Part shown: positions 1-7,034 of the stretch, piece by piece
Position numbering within the stretch: position 1 is the first letter of the stretch
How the letters are laid out: each line of letters begins with the position of its first letter
Origin: an uncultured Actinomycetes bacterium
Lineage (GTDB): Bacteria > Actinomycetota > Acidimicrobiia > Acidimicrobiales > Acidimicrobilacustridaceae
Length of the DNA stretch: 9,724 bases
Direction of reading: 5' to 3'
NCBI GenBank assembly: GCA_945957335.1
Contig: CAMFLJ010000129.1
Coordinates: forward strand, 1-9,724
Made by a program: the position numbers and the translations under genes
Notes under the pieces: generated by a model
The model's database searches: none
The model's input: the letters and a program-made list of their open reading frames with translations, nothing else
Told to the model about the DNA's origin: nothing

Positions 1-336
1 GTGGACGACTCCGAGGTGCGGCCCGCCGCGATGAGGTGCTCGGTCGGTGAGGACGTGGACCGGGGTGAGCTCGAAGCCGGGCAGCTCCCAGAGGGCGGCG
101 GCCGAGTAGATGGCGACCGCTCCACCGGGCACGTCGAGAGCCGCGGCCATGGCGGCCTGATCGGTCGTCGGCGCCGATCCGCCGATCCGCAGCACGCGCT
201 CGGACAGCCGCTCGAGGCGACCGGTGGAGATCGCGTGGGCCAGGGTGCTGGCCGGTACTCCGGCCTCCCGGGCCTGTGCGACGGTGAAGAGGCCGTGCTG
301 ACGGGTGGCCTTGGCTCGCAGCCGGTCGTGGTGCAT
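1..336 (-). CDS. AbiEi-like winged-helix antitoxin-domain protein, C-terminus off the left edge
   Basis: The minus strand is open from an ATG at 336 to base 1 (112 codons, no stop), so only the N-terminal part is present. It begins MHHDRLRAKATRQHGLFTVA and continues with QAREAGVPASTLAHAISTGRL (about residues 21-41) and then a weaker stretch around YSAAALWELPG (77-87). This 'QHGLFT..QA...G.....L......GRLERL...V' pattern is the N-terminal wHTH typical of proteins named type IV toxin-antitoxin AbiEi antitoxin-domain proteins. In actinobacteria these often carry a DUF559 (Vsr-like nuclease) C-terminus, which here would lie outside the window. No AbiEii-type toxin is visible, but a downstream partner would be off the left edge. 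No convincing Shine-Dalgarno precedes 336. In-frame upstream starts are absent nearby. Known from the family: the AbiEi wHTH binds inverted repeats in its own promoter. Inferred: it may bind the repeat array at 403-511. A DNA-binding or nuclease-related role is likely; a true toxin-antitoxin role is uncertain. Confidence 0.72.
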   Translation of the reverse strand, partial: MHHDRLRAKATRQHGLFTVAQAREAGVPASTLAHAISTGRLERLSERVLRIGGSAPTTDQAAMAAALDVPGGAVAIYSAAALWELPGFELTPVHVLTDRAPHRGGPHLGVVH

Positions 337-402
337 GAGATGACATGAAACACGGTGGGTACGACAATCCGTCCCGTCCGTCTGTCGAGTCCTCCCTCCC
401 CG

Positions 403-511
403 AAAGCTGGCTCACCTGGCGCGGCCGGCTGTACCTGGTGAGCCGCCTTTCGCTCCACCCGACAAAGGTGGCTCACGCGGTGCGGCGGGCCGTATCAGGT
501 GAGCCACCTTT
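403..511. repeat. Two tandem palindromes (four alternating 13-nt arms), operator-like
   Basis: Four copies of a 13-mer alternate in orientation: A 403-415 (AAAGCTGGCTCAC), B 438-450 (GTGAGCCGCCTTT), C 464-476 (AAAGGTGGCTCAC) and D 499-511 (GTGAGCCACCTTT). C and D are exact reverse complements; A and B each differ from the consensus at one base. A-B and C-D each have a 22-nt spacer, and B-C has a 13-nt spacer, so the whole is a 48-nt palindrome duplicated at a 61-bp period. The two 22-nt spacers still agree at about 15 positions. Copy D also contains a perfect 5-3-5 inverted repeat, AGGTG-AGC-CACCT (497-509). The array lies between divergent genes, 67 bp from the AbiEi-like start and 44 bp from the pyrE start. 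It may be a set of operators or a REP-like dispersed element. There is no T-run, and neither flanking gene ends here, so a terminator is unlikely. Confidence 0.75.
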
Positions 512-542
512 CGGGTCGGGTGGGTGCGGGGGAGCGGTCGTC

Positions 543-548
543 TAGCTT
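543..548 (+). promoter_or_regulatory. Candidate -10 element (TAGCTT) for a leaderless pyrE transcript
   Basis: TAGCTT fits the actinobacterial TANNNT -10 consensus and ends seven bases before the GTG at 556. Transcription would therefore start at or next to the start codon, giving a leaderless mRNA. No good -35 box is visible, and no clear Shine-Dalgarno precedes the GTG, which agrees with this reading. It lies just downstream of palindrome arm D, so a protein bound to the array could block or help polymerase. Based on a single short motif. Confidence 0.4.
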
Positions 549-555
549 CGGCGGG

Positions 556-1116
556 GTGAGCGCGCCCGACACGAAGCAGCGGTTCATCGACCACCTCCTG
601 GCCCACTCGGTGCGGACCGGCGACTTCACGTTGAAGTCCGGGCGCAAGAGCTCGTGGTTCATCGACTCGAAGCAGACGGCGTGCCGCCCGGAGGGCATCC
701 TGCTGATGGCCGACCTCGCGCTCGAGGCCATCCCCGCCGACGTCACCGCCATCGGCGGCCTCACCGTCGGCGCCGACCCGGTGGCCTACGGCATCGCCGC
801 CGTGGCGGCCACCCGCGGCCGCGACCTGCGCTCGTTCACGATCCGCAAGGAGGCGAAGGACCACGGGGTGGCCGGTCGCCTCGCGGGTGCTCTGCAGCCG
901 GGTGACAAGGTCGTGATCACCGAGGACACCGTCACCCGGGGCACCTCACCGATGGAGGCCGTCCGGGTGGTGCGGGAGCTCGGCGCCGACCCCGTGATGG
1001 TCCTCGTGCTGGTCGATCGGGGCGGCACCTGCCGGGCGATGGCCGAGGCCGAGGGAGTGGCCTTCCACCCCATCGTCACCGCACCCGACCTCGGCTTCGA
1101 CTACGAGGGCGCCTGA
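556..1116 (+). CDS. pyrE: Orotate phosphoribosyltransferase
   Basis: This cytosolic enzyme joins orotate to PRPP to make orotidine 5'-monophosphate, the fifth step of de novo pyrimidine synthesis. The 186-residue product shows the family signatures: FTLKSGRKSSWFIDSK near residues 24-39, GGLTVGADPVAYGIA (68-82), the mobile catalytic loop RKEAKDHG (97-104) with its Lys/Lys/His pattern, and the PRPP-binding loop VVITEDTVTRGTS (119-131) with the acidic pair Glu123-Asp124. Length is in the normal range for bacterial PyrE (about 180-220). I chose the GTG at 556 because homologues start just before the 'F...L' helix and because a TANNNT box sits just upstream. A longer reading from GTG 499 would begin inside a palindrome arm and adds 19 unconserved residues. 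It is followed after 66 bp by the malic enzyme gene, which seems to have its own promoter, so pyrE is probably monocistronic. No other pyr gene is visible. Confidence 0.93.
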   Translation: MSAPDTKQRFIDHLLAHSVRTGDFTLKSGRKSSWFIDSKQTACRPEGILLMADLALEAIPADVTAIGGLTVGADPVAYGIAAVAATRGRDLRSFTIRKEAKDHGVAGRLAGALQPGDKVVITEDTVTRGTSPMEAVRVVRELGADPVMVLVLVDRGGTCRAMAEAEGVAFHPIVTAPDLGFDYEGA

Positions 1117-1145
1117 CCTCGTCGGGGTCGCCGGGCGTCCGACTG

Positions 1146-1173
1146 TTGGCCGTGTGCCGTCGGCCACTACCGT
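1146..1173 (+). promoter_or_regulatory. Candidate promoter of the malic enzyme gene (TTGGCC, 16 bp, TACCGT)
   Basis: TTGGCC (1146-1151) and TACCGT (1168-1173) are separated by 16 bp. The -10-like TACCGT matches TANNNT and ends nine bases before the ATG at 1183, so the transcript would have almost no leader. No Shine-Dalgarno lies in TTGACCCCCT just before the ATG. A 6-bp inverted repeat (TGGCCG at 1147-1152 and CGGCCA at 1161-1166) lies between the two boxes and could be a small operator, though at this GC content it may be chance. Confidence 0.4.
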
Positions 1174-1182
1174 TGACCCCCT

Positions 1183-2585
<1,403 letters not shown>

Positions 2586-2589
<4 letters not shown>

Positions 2590-3332
2590 CACCGGCCCCC
2601 TCCGGCCGGCGCGTCCGCGCCATCACCTTCGACTTCTGGGACACCCTCGTCCGGTCCGACACCGCGGCGTTCCGTCTGGCGCGCCGCATCGCGGTGGCCG
2701 ACGAGCTTGCCCGCCACGGCCTCCCCGCCGAGCACGACGCCATCGAGCGCGCCTTCGACGCGGCCTGGCAGCGGTTCGACGCGGCGTGGGGCACGAACGA
2801 GCAGTTCACCGGTCACCACGCCGCCGAGGTGGTGCTCGACGTGCTCGGCCACGACCCCGAGCCCGAGGTGCGCCAGCGCATCATCGAGGCCTACGTGGGC
2901 GCCAACGGCGAGGTGCAGACCGAGCTCACCCCGAACGTCGCCGACGCCATCCGGGCCCTGAAGGCGGGCGGGGTGAAGGTCGGGATCATCTGCGACGTGG
3001 GCCTCACGCCGTCGGTCACCCTGCGCCAGATCCTCGACCGCCACGGCCTGCTCGGTCAGTTCGACCACTGGGCGTTCTCCGACGAGGTGGGCGTCTACAA
3101 GCCCGACCCGTCGATCTTCCGGTACGCCCTCGACGGGCTCGGCGGTGTCGACCCCTCCGAGGCCGCCCACATCGGCGACCTGCGTCGCACCGACATCGCA
3201 GGCGCGCTGGGCATGGGCATCCTCGCCCTGCGCTACTCGGGCGTCACCGACGACGATCCGGCGCACGGCCCCGAGGGCGACCACGTGGTGGCCGACCACG
3301 CCGAGCTGCCCGGCCTGCTCGGGGTCGGCTGA
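2586..3332 (+). CDS. HAD-superfamily hydrolase (subfamily IA type), probable phosphatase
   Basis: A 248-residue cytosolic HAD-fold hydrolase, starting at the GTG of a GTGA overlap with the malic enzyme stop. Motif I is ITFDFWDTL (13-21; nucleophile Asp16 and acid/base Asp19), motif III is the Lys of VGVYKPDPSIF (Lys172), and motif IV is HIGDLRRTDIAGA (Asp198, Asp203). An alpha-helical cap occupies roughly residues 25-115, as in the phosphoglycolate-phosphatase / haloacid-dehalogenase-like group. DFWDT with Asp19 favours a phosphatase over a dehalogenase. At motif II (GIICDVGLTPS, 133-143) the usual Ser/Thr position seems to hold Cys136, with Asp137 where Asn is common; another alignment could use Thr141. 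The substrate cannot be assigned. Tight coupling to malic enzyme suggests a role in central-carbon metabolism or metabolite repair, but that is inference. There is no Shine-Dalgarno independent of the upstream coding sequence. Confidence 0.85.
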
Positions 3333-3390
3333 TCCACGGCTCGCCCGCCCGGCCGACGGCGACGGCGCCGCCGGGTGCGATCTCGGCGCG

Positions 3391-3420
3391 GTGTGGCAAG
3401 GTGTCCGCCGCTCGCCACAC
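3391..3420. repeat. Inverted repeat upstream of the alpha/beta-hydrolase gene
   Basis: GTGTGGC (3391-3397) and GCCACAC (3414-3420) are exact reverse complements with a 16-nt spacer. They end nine bases before the ribosome binding site of the hydrolase gene, inside the 106-bp gap after the HAD gene. They could be an operator or a leader hairpin. No T-run follows, so a terminator is not supported. Seven-base arms can arise by chance in DNA of this GC content. Confidence 0.3.
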
Positions 3421-3428
3421 ACGACCCA

Positions 3429-3434
3429 GGGGGG
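3429..3434 (+). promoter_or_regulatory. Strong Shine-Dalgarno (GGGGGG within AGGGGGGAACC) fixing the GTG start at 3439
   Basis: A purine-rich AGGGGGGAA tract ends a few bases before GTG 3439. It is the clearest free-standing ribosome binding site in the left half of the window. It decides the start of the hydrolase in favour of 3439 over in-frame codons further upstream that would read through the intergenic region. Confidence 0.6.
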
Positions 3435-3438
3435 AACC

Positions 3439-4356
3439 GTGCCGCTGCATCCTCAGGCCCAGATGGTCCTTGACTTCATGGCCGACACCGGCTTCACGTT
3501 CGAGGGCCTCACGGCCGACGAGCTGCGGGCCCGGGCCAACATGGCCGTCCCCAGCCCCATCGAGCTGCCGAGCATCGCCGACGGTGCCATCCCCGGCCCG
3601 GCCGGCGACATCCCCGTGCGCATCTACCGCCCGTCGGACGCCACCGACCTGCCGGTCGTGGTGTTCTTCCACGGCGGCGGCTGGGTGATCGGCGACCTCG
3701 AGTCGCACGACCACATGGCCCGCACCATCTCCTCGAAGGCCGAGTGCGTGGTGGTGGCCGTCGACTACCGCCTCGCTCCCGAGCACAAGTTCCCGGCCGC
3801 GGCCGACGACGCGTGGGCCGCGCTCGAGTGGGTCGCCACCCACGCCGCCGAGCTCGGCGTCGACGGCAACCGGGTGGCCGTGGCCGGCGACAGCGCGGGC
3901 GGCAACCTGGCCGCGGTGGTCGCGGTGCAGGCCCGCGACTCCGAGCACGTCGAGGTCATCCAGCAGGTGCTGCTCTACCCGGTGGTCGACGGCGACTGCG
4001 ACCGGCCCTCGATGGCCGAGAACGCGGAGGGCTACATGCTCACCCGCGGCGCCATGGACTGGTTCCACGAGCAGTACGCCACCACCGACGCCGACCGCAG
4101 CGATCCCCGCTACTCGCCGATCAACTCCGACCTCGCCGGGGTGGCCCCCGCCGTCGTCGTCACCGCCGAGTACGACCCGTTGCGCGACCAGGGCAACGCG
4201 TACGCGGTGGCGCTCACCGAGGCCGGCGTCGACGTGGTGCACACCCAGTACGACGGCATGATCCACGGTTTCTTCAGCATGGACGCCGGGCTCGACACCG
4301 CCGCCCAGGCCCAGGACGACGTCGCCGCCGCGCTGAAGGCCGCCTTCGCCTCCTGA
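3439..4356 (+). CDS. HSL-type alpha/beta-hydrolase (esterase/lipase, acetyl-hydrolase-like)
   Basis: A 305-residue esterase of the hormone-sensitive-lipase-like family (family IV), hydrolysing carboxylic esters, usually short- to medium-chain acyl. Order of motifs: oxyanion-hole HGGGW (78-82), the strand and loop VAVDYRLAPEHKFPAA (106-121) typical of this family, nucleophile elbow GDSAGG (150-155, Ser152), acid EYDPLRD (Asp246) and MIHGF (His276). A complete Ser-Asp-His triad is therefore present, and length matches the family norm (about 300). A cap region precedes HGGGW (residues 1-60). No signal peptide or membrane segment is seen, so it is probably cytosolic. The 106-bp upstream gap, strong Shine-Dalgarno and inverted repeat suggest it is expressed separately from the malic enzyme/HAD pair. 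It ends 30 bp before the convergent metallopeptidase gene. The natural ester is unknown, and involvement in the neighbouring peptide-ligase system is not indicated. Confidence 0.9.
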   Translation: MPLHPQAQMVLDFMADTGFTFEGLTADELRARANMAVPSPIELPSIADGAIPGPAGDIPVRIYRPSDATDLPVVVFFHGGGWVIGDLESHDHMARTISSKAECVVVAVDYRLAPEHKFPAAADDAWAALEWVATHAAELGVDGNRVAVAGDSAGGNLAAVVAVQARDSEHVEVIQQVLLYPVVDGDCDRPSMAENAEGYMLTRGAMDWFHEQYATTDADRSDPRYSPINSDLAGVAPAVVVTAEYDPLRDQGNAYAVALTEAGVDVVHTQYDGMIHGFFSMDAGLDTAAQAQDDVAAALKAAFAS

Positions 4357-4386
4357 GCGTCGGGCCCCCGGCGGGCAGGCCGGTGC

Positions 4387-5400
4387 TCAGCGAGCCACGG
4401 TCAGCGATGCGTCGCGGACGAGGCGGTCGACGAACGCCAGCTTGGCGATGACCGCCGGCGCCAGGACGAAGGGGTAGAGGTCGGGCTCGCCCATCGAGCG
4501 GTTGAGCTCGTTGAGCGCACGGGTGAGCCCGACCCACTCCCGCACCATCACGTCGAAGTCGCCGTCGCCCCCGGGCGGGGGAGTGGGCGCCCCGCCGTCG
4601 GGGTCGACCACCGTCACCCCCGACTCGACCGCGGTCTGCAGCGTGTCGCGCAGGTGGAGGAGGTGGGCGAAGGTCTCGGCCCAGTCCTCCCAGGGGTGCA
4701 TGGTCGCGTAGGCCGACACGTGGTCGGCCTCCCAGCCGAGGGGCGGCCCGCCGCCGTAGTGCGAGCTCATCGCCTCGCCGTAGTCGGCCCGCTCGTCGCC
4801 GAACAGGGCGCGGAACCCGTCGATCGCGTCGGTGCCCTCGACCAGGACGGTCCAGTAGTAGTGGCCGACCTCGTGGCGGAAGTGGCCCAGCACCGTGCGG
4901 TACGCCTCGCCCAGCTCCTGGCGCACCCGCTCGCGGTGGGCGTCGTCGGCCTCGGCCAGGTCGACGGTGACGATGCCGTCCTCGTGCCCGGTGACCACCT
5001 CGTCGAAGTGGCTGGAGAGCAGGTCGAAGCCGAGCCCGTCGTCGACCTCGTCGAACCCGACGATCGGCAGCCCGAGGTCGACGAGCTGGGCGACGAGCCG
5101 GCGCTTGGCCGCCTCGGCCTCGGCGAAGCGGGCCCGCCCCTCCGCGTCGTCGTCGGCCGGACGGGTGCGGGTGAGCGAGCAGCTGCGGCACAGGGTCGAC
5201 CCGCCGCCGCCGGTGGGCACCACCCAGTTGCAGCCCGCCATCGAGACGTTGGCGCAGCGCTCCCATGCGCCGTCGGCCGCCCCCACCGCCACCATCTCGA
5301 AGGTGTCGGGTCGGAACCCGAGCGCGGCACCGCACGTGAGGCAGCCGTCGTTCTCGAAGTACACGCGGGCGCGGCAGGTCGGGCAGCGGAGGAGTCGCAT
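4387..5400 (-). CDS. Putative zinc-ribbon/HExxH metallopeptidase (COG4307, Peptidase_Mx type)
   Basis: A 337-residue soluble protein. The N-terminus carries two cysteine clusters: C6-x2-C9 with C20-x2-C23 (a zinc ribbon, in CPTCRARVYFENDGCLTCG), then C49, C57 and C71-x2-C74. The catalytic part has HFRHEVGHYYW, an HExxH zinc-peptidase motif (His176, Glu177, His180), and DWAETFAH (239-246) with Glu242 as the likely third zinc ligand. These features match the family annotated as putative zinc-binding metallopeptidase (COG4307, DUF2248). I chose ATG 5400 because the zinc ribbon begins at once and a purine-rich AGGGGAAGAG lies upstream; an earlier in-frame start adds 12 unconserved residues. It is divergent from the ATP-grasp operon and shares its 128-bp promoter region. 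I recall the same families clustering in Mycobacterium tuberculosis (Rv2566-Rv2569c region). Inferred role: cleaving or processing the peptide product of the adjacent ligases. It has no secretion signal. Its substrate is unknown. Confidence 0.85.
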   Translation of the reverse strand: MRLLRCPTCRARVYFENDGCLTCGAALGFRPDTFEMVAVGAADGAWERCANVSMAGCNWVVPTGGGGSTLCRSCSLTRTRPADDDAEGRARFAEAEAAKRRLVAQLVDLGLPIVGFDEVDDGLGFDLLSSHFDEVVTGHEDGIVTVDLAEADDAHRERVRQELGEAYRTVLGHFRHEVGHYYWTVLVEGTDAIDGFRALFGDERADYGEAMSSHYGGGPPLGWEADHVSAYATMHPWEDWAETFAHLLHLRDTLQTAVESGVTVVDPDGGAPTPPPGGDGDFDVMVREWVGLTRALNELNRSMGEPDLYPFVLAPAVIAKLAFVDRLVRDASLTVAR

Positions 5401-5442
5401 GCTCGTTCTCTTCCCCTGTTCGCCGCGTTGAAACACACGGGC

Positions 5443-5465
5443 AACACGATGAAGGTCATCATGTT
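5443..5465. promoter_or_regulatory. 23-bp inverted repeat in the divergent promoter region, candidate operator
   Basis: AACACGATGA (5443-5452), AGG centre, TCATCATGTT (5456-5465): the arms match at nine of ten positions. The site sits 43 bp from the metallopeptidase start and 64 bp from the ATP-grasp start, between divergently transcribed genes. A TTGAAA hexamer (5428-5433), a good -35 candidate for the rightward operon, lies just to its left, and the repeat covers the place where the matching -10 would lie. This is the layout of a repressor operator, but no regulator gene is visible. The stretch is also AT-richer than its surroundings. Confidence 0.5.
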
Positions 5466-5528
5466 CCGGTCAGCTGCCCCGGGCCCGCGCCCGGCGCGTC
5501 CGTGCAGAGCCGATCGAGCCACCGCCCC

Positions 5529-7034
5529 ATGACCGAGCCCACCACCGCCCCCGGCCCGCTGTGGCAGGGCTACGCCGCGCCCGGATGGGACGAGATGCTC
5601 GGTCCCGACGAGCCCCGCGCCGGGTGCGCCGGCGTCGTCGACTACCTCGAGCGGCTGGGCGACGAGCTCGTCGACCGCCAGGCCGCGGCCGAGGCCGCGG
5701 TGGCGTCGATGGGCATCTCGTTCACGGTCTACGCGGAGAAGGGCAACATCGACCGGGCCTGGCCCTTCGACGTGATCCCCCGCGTGATCGACCTGCACGA
5801 GTGGCAGCGCGTCTCGGAGGGGCTCATCCAGCGGCTGCAGGCGCTGAACCTGTTCATCGGCGACCTCTACGGCGACGCCAAGGTGCTCGCCGACGGCGTG
5901 GTGCCAGCCGAGATCGTGCTGGGCTCTCCCAACCACCGGCCCGAGTGCATCGGGGTCACCCCGCCGCACGGCACGTGGGCCCACATCTCCGGCAGCGACC
6001 TCGTCCGCGGCGCCGACGGCGTGTTCCGCGTGCTGGAGGACAACCTGCGGGTGCCGTCCGGCGTGGCGTACATGCTCGAGAACCGGCAGATCTCCAAGCG
6101 GGTGTTCGCCGACGCGTTCCGGTCGCTCGACATCCTCCCGGTCGACGGCTACCCGACGGCGCTGCAGCAGATGCTGGCGTCGCTGACCCCCCGCCCCGGC
6201 GAGATGCCCGTCATCGCGGTGCTCACCCCGGGCATCTACAACTCGGCCTACTTCGAGCACGCGTTCCTCGCCTCGCAGATGGGCGCCCTGCTGGTGGAGG
6301 GTGGCGACCTCGTGGTGGGCGACGACGACGTGTGCCGGGTGCGCACCGTCGGCGGCCTGGTGCGGGTCGACGTGATCTACCGCCGGGTCGACGACCTGTT
6401 CCTCGACCCCGAGGTGTTCCGGGCCGACTCGATGCTGGGCGTGCCCGGGCTGATGCGGGCGTGGCGGAAGGGCAACGTGGCGCTGGCCAACGCGCCCGGC
6501 GCCGGCGTGGCCGACGACAAGGTCGTCTACGCCTACGTGCCCGAGCTCATCCGCTACTACCTGGGCGAGGAGCCCAAGCTGGCGAGCGTGCCCACCTACG
6601 TGTGCCTCGACGACGAGCAGCGGCGCTACGTGCTCGACCACCTCTCCGAGCTCGTCGTGAAGCCGGCGAACGAGAGCGGCGGCACCGGCATCTACATCGG
6701 CACCTACGCCACGGCCGAGGAGACCGACGAGATCCGGCGGGCGGTCGAGGCCGAGCCCCGCAACTGGATCGCCCAGCCGGTGATCGAGCTGTCGACCGCG
6801 CCCACCCTGTGCGACGACGTGCCGGCGCCGCGCCACATCGACCTGCGGCCCTTCATCCTCTCGGGCGAGCGCCCCTACGTCACCAACGGCGGGCTCACCC
6901 GGGTGGCGCTGCGCGAGGGATCACTGGTGGTCAACAGCTCTCAGGGCGGTGGCAGCAAGGACACGTGGATCATCGATCCCGACGTCCCCCAGCTCTCGGC
7001 TGCGGCCCGCCAGGTGCAGGGAGGTGGGGCATGA
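5529..7034 (+). CDS. Circularly permuted ATP-grasp protein (type 2), predicted peptide ligase
   Basis: A 501-residue cytosolic protein of the CP-ATP-grasp family (older DUF404/DUF407; COG2308). ATP-grasp enzymes activate a carboxylate as acyl-phosphate and join it to an amine, so it is predicted to form an amide or peptide bond; the substrate is unknown. Visible signatures: FTVYAEKGNIDRAWPFDVIP (65-84), VLEDNLRVPSG (168-178), the stretch around YNSAYFEHAFLA (237-248), VKPANESGGTGI (377-388, glycine-rich nucleotide loop), HIDLRPF (436-442) and NSSQGGGSKDTW (469-480). Length is typical of the stand-alone form; in mycobacteria I recall a related protein fused to alpha-E (Rv2567). ATG 5529 was chosen over GTG 5502 because it leaves a normal N-terminus; neither has a clear Shine-Dalgarno. 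Its last bases contain the GGAGGT ribosome site (7020-7025) of the alpha-E gene and the two genes overlap in ATGA. It is the first gene of the operon. Confidence 0.92.
   Translation: MTEPTTAPGPLWQGYAAPGWDEMLGPDEPRAGCAGVVDYLERLGDELVDRQAAAEAAVASMGISFTVYAEKGNIDRAWPFDVIPRVIDLHEWQRVSEGLIQRLQALNLFIGDLYGDAKVLADGVVPAEIVLGSPNHRPECIGVTPPHGTWAHISGSDLVRGADGVFRVLEDNLRVPSGVAYMLENRQISKRVFADAFRSLDILPVDGYPTALQQMLASLTPRPGEMPVIAVLTPGIYNSAYFEHAFLASQMGALLVEGGDLVVGDDDVCRVRTVGGLVRVDVIYRRVDDLFLDPEVFRADSMLGVPGLMRAWRKGNVALANAPGAGVADDKVVYAYVPELIRYYLGEEPKLASVPTYVCLDDEQRRYVLDHLSELVVKPANESGGTGIYIGTYATAEETDEIRRAVEAEPRNWIAQPVIELSTAPTLCDDVPAPRHIDLRPFILSGERPYVTNGGLTRVALREGSLVVNSSQGGGSKDTWIIDPDVPQLSAAARQVQGGGA

Noticed and set aside
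1..348. Plus-strand open frame at the left edge
   Set aside because: The minus strand of the same stretch encodes a recognisable AbiEi-type wHTH; the plus-strand translation has no family features.
403..511. CRISPR array
   Set aside because: Only four short units in alternating orientation; spacers are related to each other (15 of 22 identical), and no cas gene is present.
464..511. Rho-independent terminator
   Set aside because: The 22-nt loop is long, no U-rich tract follows beyond TTT, and both adjacent genes start rather than end here.
499..555. Upstream GTG start for pyrE, adding 19 residues
   Set aside because: The GTG lies inside palindrome arm D, the added residues have no family similarity, and the GTG at 556 has a well-placed -10-like element.
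4357..4386. Bidirectional terminator between the convergent hydrolase and metallopeptidase genes
   Set aside because: The 30-bp gap is G/C-rich with only a 4-bp possible stem and no T-run on either strand.
4767..6836. Minus-strand open frame of 689 codons across the divergent promoter
   Set aside because: It shadows the metallopeptidase in another frame and runs antisense to the ATP-grasp gene; composition is biased and no domain is seen.
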